A DNA stretch of 64,000 bases from contig NW_020290004.1 in NCBI RefSeq assembly GCF_003144195.1, positions 420,142 to 484,141 on the forward strand, written 5' to 3'. The stretch's first letter is position 1, and each line of letters opens with the position of its first letter. The position numbers were made by a program, and so were the translations under genes. The notes below the pieces were generated by a model. That model was not told where the DNA came from. It did no database searches and saw only the letters and a program-made list of their open reading frames with translations. The DNA comes from Ceraceosorus guamensis (taxonomy: Eukaryota; Basidiomycota; Exobasidiomycetes; Ceraceosorales; Ceraceosoraceae). This document shows, piece after piece, positions 1 to 10,045 of the stretch.

Positions 1-2891
1 ACATCGTTCGTAAGCTACCGGGATCTCATGCACGTAGAAAATTGCCTTGCAGCAACGACGCGCACCATGCACTTGGTGAAAGAGTCCGAGCGTAGGGCGC
101 ACGGCTCGCAGCTTCCTCATGCAGGCGCGCATGGTTATCTTCCACGCCCACAGCCACGCCTCATCCGCCGCAGCTTGCTAGCGTCTTCAAGGTGCTGGAT
201 CCGCCATGTAAGTTGGTGCGTAGTGCGTAGTCAAAGTGGGCTTGGCTAGCATAGATGAAAGCTGATCGCTTCTTCTAGGCTGGCCGCTGCAGCAGAAGCA
301 TGCCAGGGAGGCCAACAACGAGAGCGAGAGCACAGCCAGTCTGAGTCGAGACATGGATGGCTGATCACGGCTACGAGCAACTTTCGCCATGAAGCACGAG
401 CTTCGCAGATTCGTTGAAGCGACAACTGAAGGGCCCACGGGCAGAGGACGAGAGGGCCAACACGTCACCACCAACATCAGGAGCCCTTCGCGCTGTTGAT
501 CGATGGGATCGCGCGAAATCGCCGCACAGAGTCCTTGTTGGCCCGAGCGTGTTGGAGTCCTGACAAGTGTTCCAGTTTTGGAAACACCCTTGTCTGCTGC
601 GCCCTACGACTGGATAAGTCCTTGCACTTGACTCGAGAAGCTCTAGTCGTTCTCAACCGTATGCATGCACAACGAAATGTCACAGCGGTATCGTACTGGT
701 CCCGAACGTGCACTCGCACTTCCTAGTCCCGTTCGACGTGCACGACAAATGTCGACCGCTGCACACCGTAGAAGCGACTGCTGTTCCACCATGGCAACCC
801 TAGACCACGGCCTGGCGGACGTCCAAACTGACTCACGACTAAACCAAGAAGCACGCCTCTCGATACGGACGCGGGATTATGTCCCCTCAATCTGATCCTT
901 AGTCGCAGTCACGACTTCTTGGCTGACACTAGAGTGGGTTTGGCCGCGACTTCTTGCACATTGACCGGTATGTGGCAGCTGGAACAAAGCGCGCTTGATC
1001 GAGGCCGTAGGCAAGCCCTGCCAGGTTAGGGTCCCCTTCGCGCGGGTTGCAATCGTCAAACACAATCACGAATTTTGATTGCTACCGTGAATACCGCGGT
1101 ACACTGTCGCCGAGTCGCCGCGGACCGACGGCTGTTATGGCAACGGGACACAAGTCAATCTGCGGTCCGTCAATCGGAGGGTACACTCAAGACTTCCATT
1201 GCCCTCGGCTGTGCTGAACGGGCCTATGTCGACTTGCGCTGGGTGGGTCTGCACTGCTGTCTGCAAGGTTGCCAATTAGCAAGGCTTGGCCTGCGTTGTT
1301 CCAGCATAAAGTCAAGAGTGCTCGCGGTGACTCACAACAATTAGCGTCGTTGTAGACTGACGTAGTCACTGGCAGCTGTGATACGTGATCCAAACTCCGA
1401 AGATACAGATGTACGTCACCGCTCGATCCACTGCGGTCGCGTTGCCCGACCAGTAGGGGTGCGGCCAACACTTGCATGAAGCTGATTAGGCTGAGCTTTT
1501 CCTCGGGCTGACAGATGTGCATTCGTGATCCTTCAATGACAGCGGCAGTCGCTCAACAGGAGTGCCATCGACTCCGAGATAAGAGACAAAAGGAGATGCG
1601 TCGTGGTCGGCGCGATGAATGCGATCCGTGCGGGCTGACGCTGTGTTGGCAGCAGTTGAAAGCTGCAAACTGCGGGCCAAGACGCCACCATCTCATTTGG
1701 AAACGCGCTAATTTTTCTCATGCATGGGCAAGGCGTGCAGATATGTTTGACCTTCGTCAGCGGCGGAACCGAAAGACGCCGCGACGTGACGCCGCGGTGC
1801 TGGTGACGTTGATGCAGATTCGGTTTGCCCGCACACGTGCAGAGAACGAGAAGCTGAAAGGAGCTAGAGGCAAAACCATCAGCATCGCGCTTTCATGATC
1901 CGCGGCGACCCATGGTGAGTGTAACAGCGGCGGGAGATGCGGGCTTTTCGGGGGCATGCCCGCCGGTCATGCAGGATCCGCTGCAGCTCGTGGATACGCA
2001 GGTTTGCAAAGCTCCAAACTTTCGTGCACGTAGATCAGACGTCATGAAAGCGAAGGCAAGATAGCAGCTGCTTCCTGTCGAACAGGAACCTTCGTCCCCT
2101 GAATTTTTTCCCTGAATAACCCTCTTGGATTCAAATTTCGTCCCTGATTGATCCGATGATCGGTCATCGGTCATCGGTCCAATCACTGATTTAGAAAAGT
2201 GGCCAGTCAGTATGAAGTCACGAATGACTGCTCCGATCCTGGCTGTGCATACTGCAGACAGGCTAGGACGACCGGTGCGAGCGCTGCGAGCATCCAAGGA
2301 CAGGCAATTTGGAGGGATTGCTGCAGCCTTGCTTGCCAAGAACAAGGCTGCGTTGGGTCGAACCTTGTCTATCGGAGGCAATTTGGTTGTGCAAGATGCG
2401 CGTTCCGCTCGCAAGCCATTCAGCTTATAGCACGCCTTGAAGTCTTTCGACCTCATAATTTGCAGGAGCATTTGCGTTTAGGCGCAATCTTGACAGCTAA
2501 ATATTGGCGCCTATACCGTAAAGGCGGGCTTGGCGTGCCGCGTATGAGCTGCTTGTGTCTTTCAAAGGCAATGTTCGGACATTGGGACAAAGCGTGTGAA
2601 TGATGGATAACATGAACGTGAGGCTGCTTCTCCTCTCACACTCACCATCGAAGATTCTGCGTTCAACCAGCACCTTCAGAGCATCCATTATAGCGCAGAG
2701 CAAAGGGAGACATTCGACGCGACGACGCCTCGTAGCAGTCAAAGTGCTATACCAAAGCTTGCAGAGGTACGGAAAAGCGTCTCTCATACCAGTTGCTCGA
2801 CCAGCGTGTCTCTCTTTTGCCCCGAGACATCACCAGCAGCATCGATCGCTTTAGGTACTCACAACTGCAACGAATAAGCGATCAAAGCAAG
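1..2891. other. Intergenic, no gene recognised
   Basis: Only short open frames without recognisable domains or a convincing exon chain are present on either strand. Composition is GC-rich and ordinary. One copy of the short motif AATCACGAAT lies at 1064-1073. The last few hundred bases are the upstream region of the MFS transporter that starts at 2892. A gene with no close relatives cannot be excluded. Confidence 0.5.
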
Positions 2892-5007
2892 ATGTCACGA
2901 CCAGAGCGAGATCTAGAGGCGGCAGTGGTCGCTGTCTCTGCGCAGTCAGACCCGCGAGACTCTGATGAGACCCAAGACCTTGCCGACGCTGCCGCAACCA
3001 AAGTCAGCACCACACTTGATCCTCGTTCACCGGCTCTGTCACGCACATCTACGACAGTAGGGGACGCAGCACCCACGAGCGATGGCGAGGTCAAAAGTGA
3101 GGAGAAAGCGGCCGAAATCTTGCAGTCGCCAAGTGCAGAAAAGACTCGTCCCGATGTCGAAAAGCTAGAAGCGACGGCATCGCAAGAAGATGGCTCTGAG
3201 CCAGCAAAGGACGTCATATTGGTGACGTGGGACTCGCCTGAATCACTCGAAAATCCGCGCAACTGGTCAAGAGCTCGCAAATGGTCGGTGGTCAATCTCA
3301 TCTCCATATACGCCCTCTTGGCCGCTGCCGGCTCTAGCGTGTGCGCGCCAGCCCTGCCGGAAATGGCGGAGGAATTTGGTGTCACCAGCGAGATACAGCG
3401 CAATGTAAGCACTGCAGTGGTCCGAGAGGGGAACTCGGTAAACAGAATATCTCGACTAACGACATTGACCCAACTCACCACAGCTTATGCTGTCAATCTT
3501 CGTCCTAGCTTTCGCTCTTGGTCCGCTGGTCCTCGCACCTATGTGAGCAAAATCGGCTTTTAGTGAATCTCGAAGCTGACCGTCCTGCTGACCATTATAC
3601 CTTGTCTAGTTCCGAGGTCTATGGCCGTACGCTGGTGCTTCAGATTACCACGGTGAGGGCCGCAAATTGTTCTGGAGTTCCCTGGCCATCATTCTTACTT
3701 CTGTCACGTCAACCTTCTCAGGTCTTCTTTGTCATCTTTATGATTGCCTGCTGCGTAGCGCAAAACTACGCACAGATAGTCGCGTTTCGCTTTCTGGCAG
3801 GGCTCGGTGGATCTGCTTCCCTGGTTGTCGGTGGTGGATCCATCTCTGACATGTTTATCAACGAGCAACGTGGCTCAGCCATGTCATTGTACTCCATGGG
3901 CCCATTACTCGGACCGTGTGTTGGGCCTATCATTGGTGGCTTCATCGTGCAAGAGCTTCAAGAGTGGCGCTGGACATTTGGTGTTGTGGCCATCGGTACA
4001 GCAGCCTTCTCCGTCATTGGCTTTCTCCTTCTTCGGGAATCTTATCCACCTCGGATTCTTGCCCTCAAAGCTGCACGTCTGCGAAAGCAAACTGGCGATC
4101 ATCGTTACACCACGCAGTGGATTCAGCAGGACCTTGCTGCCGGTGGATGGGCCGCTCGTTTCAGTCGACACCTAGAGCGCCCGGTAGTCATGCTTACAAC
4201 GCAACCTTTGGTGATCGTGTTTTCTCTCTACTCCGCTCTACTCTATGGTACGCTGTACATCCTCATTACCACCTTTGACGGCCTCTTTGTCAACGAGTAC
4301 GGTATGAAGCCTGGAATTGCGTCGCTCAACTACATTGCCCTATCAGTCGGCTGTCTGATCGGTAGCTTGACCTGTGGTCGGATGACGGACCACGTGTACA
4401 AGAAATTGCAAGCACGGCATGGTGGCGTCGGCATACCGGAATACAAGCTGCCAATCATGATGGTGCAGTCATTCCTCATCCCCATCGGCATGCTCATCTA
4501 CGCTTGGACTGCCGGACGCACTCACTGGATTGGACCAGACGTTGGCGCTGCTGTCTTTACTTTTGGTAAGTCCGACACGCGCACGCATCGGCGGCACGGT
4601 GCTGGGATTGCCCAGAACCCACGGACGCGGGCGAGGCTGCTCTCTTGCCGGCCGTGACATCCGGAGAGGTTGCTCCGAGTCGCTGCGGTGCAATGCTGAC
4701 GAGACACATGGTCTTCTCCAATTGTGCAACAGGCATGATGACGAGCATTACCGTTAGAGCGTACCTGGTGGACTGCTATCAACTTTATGCCTCAAGCGTG
4801 CTCTCGGCCAACAATCTCGCCCGCAACATTGCAGCTTTTGCCTTTCCACTCGCTGCGCCTGCTCTATTCGGCGACCTGGGTTACGGTGTTGGGGGCACCA
4901 TCATTGCAGTTCTTGCTGCCGTCCTCGGAATTCCTTCGCCCTTCTTGTTTTGGAAGTATGGACCTCGGCTCAGAGCGGCTTCGAACTACGCTCGCGACGC
5001 GGTCTAA
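2892..5007 (+). CDS. MFS drug:H+ antiporter (DHA1 type), 577 aa, 5 exons
   Basis: Predicted polytopic plasma-membrane exporter of the major facilitator superfamily, DHA1 family (fungal drug/polyamine exporters such as Flr1 and Tpo). Proposed exons: 2892-3404, 3484-3542, 3610-3652, 3722-4565, 4733-5007, with GT-AG introns of 67-167 nt and a length that closes to 578 codons. A ~145-residue Ser/Thr/Glu-rich cytosolic N-terminus ends in the family motif ENPRNWS just before TM1. The next exons give the loop motif SEVYGRT after TM2, then LAGLGGSASLVVGGGSISD, then a long central stretch with TM5-TM10 and the cytosolic loop near residue 300; the last exon holds TM11-12 and the C-terminus. The first ATG after the pyrimidine-rich leader was chosen. 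Substrate cannot be told from sequence. Confidence 0.92.
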
Positions 5008-6242
5008 TTTGCTTTGATGACCGCTTAGACATCTCGTGTTGCCCGGGATAAAAGTGTCGTCGCGTTGTGCACAACAACCACAGCAACGTCATGGTGGCAG
5101 GCCTATGATAGAATCTGACCGAGAGCCCGCGCAGAGAGGCGATGCACTCAGTAGCTGCTGAGAGTGCTCGCGCACCCCGAACCTGCGCGCACACTCTTCA
5201 GTGTTGACCGCAACTTGCTTGCGTGTTTTGCCTTGTAATATAGTTTCCCAGTAACATCACATCTACTGATCGCAATATAGAGCCCACATGTCCTTTTTTC
5301 TGCTGCTCCATGTGCACTCGGTGAGCTGCGTCATTGTTGTACAGGCTCCAAAGTGGTGTTCAAAGGAGCGGTGCGCACCACTGCTACCTATTCAGATGCT
5401 GACTTCCGAAGCATGAACCAGAAGTGAGCATCGACATGCCGTGCTCCTATCGTGTTTGCGCGGCCGGACCTTTGGCGCCCATGGCGTTGTTAACGTCCGC
5501 GTCCGCCGCCGCCCTGATTCTCAGGTGTCCTTCAGCTGATCTCTACCCCGATTCGACCGGCGTCCTGAGGACTGCATGCCTCTTCGCGGCCGACAATGGT
5601 GTCCAGTCAAGCGGTTCCAACAGCCGTGCGCGATTCCAAGCAGCCGAAGTGGACCGAGGGCATCTCAGAGCTTGTCTCAGCTTACATAGCTGGCGAGCAC
5701 GGCACCACGGCTGCCGGGTAATGGCGGCTGCGTTGGCGGGGGACAGCGGGTCATCCCCTGACTGCGCATTACGAAACAGGCCCTGTCTATTCCTCGCTTC
5801 AGGTTGAGGCCGTTGAAGGCGATGTTGAGGTCAACAAGTGTGTAATGGCTTCCCACAATCGAGGACAGCTTTGAGCTTTCATCCACCATGAGCAGCTAGG
5901 CGCAGGTTCGCGCAGACAGGTGCCGCGTCTTCCCAAAGATGTTTCGCAGGCCTGCTGTGAGGTAGGCGCCTGCGGACACGAATCGCAAAGACGAAAACAT
6001 TTGTTAATTGTCTCCTCGGTCACCCAACGTTGACGGTGTTGATGCGCCGAGTCCAAATTGAAGAAAGTTTCCGAAGAATCAAAATTTGTGCAGGTGACCC
6101 TGAAGCCCGTGGTCCATCAGACGCCAAGTCGGCGTGCGAGTGACCTACAGCTTGGTGAGGTGAGCATGTCATCCTGACATCCGCAGAGGCGACAGGATCT
6201 ACAAGCGCGGGTCCATCCCGAAGACTGGCTTTCAGGAACACG
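5008..6242. other. Intergenic, no convincing gene
   Basis: Between the transporter stop and the TATA-like element of the next gene. A 41-codon frame at 5596-5721 (starts MVSSQAVPTAV, ends GTTAAG) reads smoothly but has no recognisable domain and no supporting splice partner that I can establish, so it is not called as a gene. Nothing else is seen. Confidence 0.45.
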
Positions 6243-6250
6243 CATAAAAG
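6243..6250 (+). promoter_or_regulatory. TATA-like element of KEP-like gene 1
   Basis: The octamer cataaaag lies 183 bp before the ATG at 6433, followed by a pyrimidine-rich leader (CTCTTC, TCTCACTACTCC) typical of fungal transcription start regions. Position and context support a core promoter; no experimental evidence. Confidence 0.4.
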
Positions 6251-6432
6251 GGACCCCTATCTGCTCTTCGAGGGAGGTCTTTCCATTCCTCATCTGGTGG
6301 TCGTCTCGTGTCGTGTTCGAAATTGGTTGTGGCTCCTCTCTTGATCTTCTACGTTACCTGCGTTCCTCTCTGCGTAGCTTCACTACTCACTTCAAACCTA
6401 GACGACTCTCACTACTCCAATTCTCCGACAAC

Positions 6433-9247
6433 ATGAGGGCTAGCAGAGTGCTAGCAACCACCTCGCTGGCCGGCCTCGTTCTGTTGTGCGCAACCACTCC
6501 AATCCACGCGGTCCCACTGACCCTTTCCACAGGTGAGTATCAAGACTCCCGCTTGACGACGGTCGATGTTGACCGAAGCGGTCCGGGCTGGCCTTTCCAT
6601 TGTCCGCCAGATGCCAACGAGTTGGTAAAGCGAAACTTTGCTCTCGAACTCGTCGAGCTCCTTTTGACCCCTTTCAAGAAACCCCTCGTGAGTAGTCGAT
6701 CGACATCGGATCAGTGACGTGAGGCCCAGCTTATGAATTGCCATGTCATTTCTCGTCTGGCACAACAGAAAAAACTCGCTCAGAAGGTCGTTGGCAAAGT
6801 CTTGCCTGGCCTTCATCTCAAGCGGCGTTCTCCTTCAACGCATGAGGTCAACATCCGAGTCGTCGTGATCGATGACTTGGATTCGCGTGAGCCCTTTCTT
6901 GGCAGTCTTGTCAAGCTGATCGAGCCTGCGGCTGATCTGGGCGTAGGAGTCGTCAAAGTGGGTCTTGACTCGCGATGCATCACCGCAAAGTGATTCCCAG
7001 TGGCTGACTCTTGAAGGTGCTTGCCCTGAAAGAACCTCTTCGACCCGCCCAAAGGGGTACTGCTGAGGAGCGATCCAGCTGATGCGTTCATGCTTAAGCG
7101 ACAGAAATCGGCAGACCCGAACAGCAACACGCTGCAGATAACACCCATGGGCGATTCGGGTGCAAACAGCGCGAAGAGGTCCAAGGGTGACGGCACTGGC
7201 GATCAAAAATGGGGCCTGTTAGGTTTCGGCGGGTACGGCGAGACACTCACAGGTACACCGACGAGCCTCCAGCAAAAGAGCAATCCGCCCACAGGCGCTC
7301 AGCGTAAGTGCAGCCAGTGCATGGGACTGCTACTGACTTTCACGGCTAAGTGATCACATTGCCCTTTCTAAGATCGACGGGACCTCAGCGAAGTGCAGCT
7401 TGATGACCATCTGTCAGAGATGGAACGCCGAGCACAGAAGAAGAACGGTGAGTGCGGTATCGAAGTGATCGCCACGTCGTCTCGGTCACGTCGAGAGACT
7501 CATCAGGCCGCAACTCTCGATGAGCAGACGACAAACCGCGGACGCCGTTTATGGCGAATTTTGGACTCGTCGGCGGAGGCAAAAGCGGGGGCGGCCACTG
7601 GGAGAATCACAGCAAGCATAGCAGTCAGTGCTTCTCTTTCATCTTCAGCCCTCACGTTTTCGCTGATTGCTTTCGGTGATGTTGCACAGAGCGCGAAGTC
7701 ACTACTGCGCCTCTCGACCCAAATGCGAAAGGCAAAATTAGCCGAGACTGGGCGGTCGGCCTGGTTGGCGGTGGCGGCCGGAATGAAATTGGCCGGAAAG
7801 CTGTGAACAGTGAGTGATACCTCCTCAGAAGCGGGAGAGGATGGCAGCTGAACCTAGGTGCTGATCCATGGCAGAGCGTGACGTTCCCGTGGAGCGTATG
7901 AGAATGAGGAAGAATGGAGTCCAAGCCGACTGGCCCGTGAACGTCGGTCAAGGTGGCTACGAAATAGGAAGCAAACAGAAGCCAGGCGAACGTGGAGGTC
8001 ATGGAAGCAAAAGGACCATTTTTAGTGAGCAAAGCAGCCGCTTGAGCGAGAGACGGAGAGAGATCGATGCAGAGCAGCCAACGGTCGAACTTACGAATGT
8101 TTATCCCTCGGCAGAGCGCGAGACCTTGCTTTCCCGATGCGATGCCCGCAAAAGGTCCGAAGGTTCCGGTGCCAAGCTTGACTCACGATGCGGTGGTGGT
8201 CTCCTTGCCCCTCTGTTCGACTTGCTCGGAGGCGCCTTGACAGGCGGGACGGAGGATGGCGGTGACGGAGGTGGGGGGGGCGGCGACACAGGGGATGCGG
8301 GGCAGGTCGGAGGTGGTGGTGGAGAGGGTGGGGAGGAACCAGCCAGCACAGAGACCGGTGGCGGCGGCGGCGGCGGCGAAGGTGGTGGTGGGGAGGGAGG
8401 AGAGGGTGGTGCGGGCACCGAGACTGGCGGCGGAGAAGCAGGAGCTGAACCGCAAAGTACCGATGGAGGTGCAGGAGAGGCTGATGGTGAAGAAGCTGGC
8501 GGAGGCGGTGGAGGCGGTGGTGGAGAGGCAGGTGCTGAACCCCAAAGTACCGATGGAGGTGCAGGAGGGGCTGGCGGTGAAGAAGCTGGTGGAGGCGGTG
8601 GAGGCGGTGGTGGAGAGGCAGGAGCTGAACCCCAAAGCACTGACGGGGGTGCGGGAGGGGCTGGCGGTGAAGAAGCTGGTGGAGGCGGTGGAGGCGGTGA
8701 AGGCGGTGGTGGAGAGGGAGGTGCAGGCACAGGCACAGAGACCGGTGGAGGTGGAGAAGGTGGTGAGTCTTATCAGGGTCTTCAAGGGCTGGATCAAGGT
8801 CGCAGAGCACTCACAACTTCTGAGCGGATTTTGTAGGTGCGCCGCAAAGGAGAGCTCTCAAGCTCGACTCACCTCAAGGCCAGACTCCTATCGTTTCGCG
8901 CCAGAGTGAGTGGGAAGCGTCTGCACATGGTCCACGAGTAGTAATAATTTGCTGACTCGGGTGCGCATACATATGTTACATTACAGACTCCCCTCTCGCT
9001 TCTGTCAGCGCAAGCGATGGCTTCGTGGCCAGGTCGGTCCACTCTGATTGGGCTTTGTGGGGCTCTTCTTTCGAGATCGGCCAAAAGCGTACCATGAAAT
9101 GTAAGTCGCTCTGTGGTTCGAGGAGATCTTCTAGCTTATCGCTGATCCATCCATTCGTGTGAAGCACAGAGAAACGTGCAGACTCTATCGGTAGTCACGA
9201 ACCAGGAGCAATTTGGCATCGTGATGGGCGGAGACTCTGAGGTCTAG
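6433..9247 (+). CDS. Secreted, dibasic-rich, glycine-rich modular protein (KEP-like gene 1), about 626 aa, 12 exons
   Basis: Family not recognised. Proposed exons: 6433-6532, 6611-6687, 6769-6846, 7033-7303, 7373-7447, 7528-7623, 7690-7809, 7875-8024, 8115-8762, 8837-8905, 8987-9100, 9165-9247; total 1881 nt. The 3' end of exon 3 (weak donor at 6847) is the least certain point. Residues 1-26 are a signal peptide ending PIHA. From exon 4 on, all introns are phase 1. Lys-Arg/Arg-Arg pairs occur throughout (LVKR, LKRR, MLKR, MERR, three KR at exon junctions, QRR, QKR). Exons 7, 8 and 11 each carry a D-W-[AP]-[VL]...E-I-G-x-K module; exons 4, 6 and 12 have looser versions. Exon 9 encodes about 200 residues of Gly/Glu-rich sequence with a 30-residue repeat. 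It resembles the design of Kex2-processed repeat proteins; function unknown. Confidence 0.7.
8441..8710. repeat. 90-bp coding minisatellite, 3 copies
   Basis: Inside exon 9 of the gene above. Copies begin at 8441, 8531 and 8621, exactly 90 bp apart, each encoding a 30-residue unit that begins GAEPQSTDGGAG and continues into a run of glycines with EEAGGG. The repeat keeps the reading frame, so copy number could vary without disrupting the protein. Long antisense frames (Pro-rich) through this stretch are by-products of the codon bias. Confidence 0.9.
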
Positions 9248-10045
9248 GAAAGCATGAGACGAAGCTTTCGCAGCACCACACTTCCGCAGTCAGTGACCCG
9301 AGATTCCCTACAGACAGTTGGATAGACATGCATCGTCTCTAGATGCCACACAACACATTCCCCTCATACAAACAACAGTTCCGATTACAGAAGCCGACCT
9401 CCATTGGATGCATGCCTTTGCAACACGTAAGCCCCTCCGCAGCCCTCCAATTGACCGGCGGGCGCTCTCCACGCTCCTTTGCTTTTGTATGGTCGCCCCG
9501 CGTTCTCTTTCAGACCAGTCCAGATCAGTGAATTCGATCGAAGTGCTCCAGTAGCGAACTATATGCGGATTAGCTGATTTGCGATTACACTTGAGCTTCG
9601 TTGCAACCAAGTTGGCTGGGTGCTGATGGTGGAAGTAGGAGTGAGCGCACATCGCTGTAGTCACGAGTGATGCCTCAAGCCACGCAATCGTGAAGGTCCA
9701 CCACCAGCCCGCCGCCTGTCGCAGCACGCGCAGCTATAACTCACAATCACGAATCAAGAATGATCACGAATCGCTCTCCGCGCACGTTGGAGACGCGCGC
9801 GCGTAAGCATACAAACGTCTGCGGGTGCTGCGATGCCGCGAAGGTGCACGGTCCAGGCAGGCGACCATCTCATGCTATTCCCTGGCTTTCCGAGCTACGC
9901 CGCCTCACCTTCATCTCTTGTGCTCACTGCTGGGTCCCGCAGTCGGTCATTCCTTCATCAGAGTAGGCTCACACTCAGCAACACTGGGACGCGCTGTAGC
10001 ACATCCCTCACTGCCCTTCAAAGGCTGCAATTGAGCGTGGGGGTG
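9248..10045. other. Intergenic, no gene recognised
   Basis: Upstream region of the tripeptidyl peptidase gene. It holds one exact AGTCACGAGT (9659-9668) and one AATCACGAAT (9745-9754), members of the dispersed short-motif family described in the findings. No open frame with recognisable content. Confidence 0.5.

Noticed and set aside
5596-5721. Small 41-codon frame MVSSQAVPTAV...
   Set aside because: Reads smoothly but has no family, no clear promoter and no exon partners; insufficient support for a gene call.
8091-8810. Long antisense open frames (200-239 codons, Pro/His/Leu-rich) opposite the glycine-rich exon
   Set aside because: They mirror the GGN-rich sense strand; stop codons are rare there by composition alone, and the sense model has good splice sites and phase.
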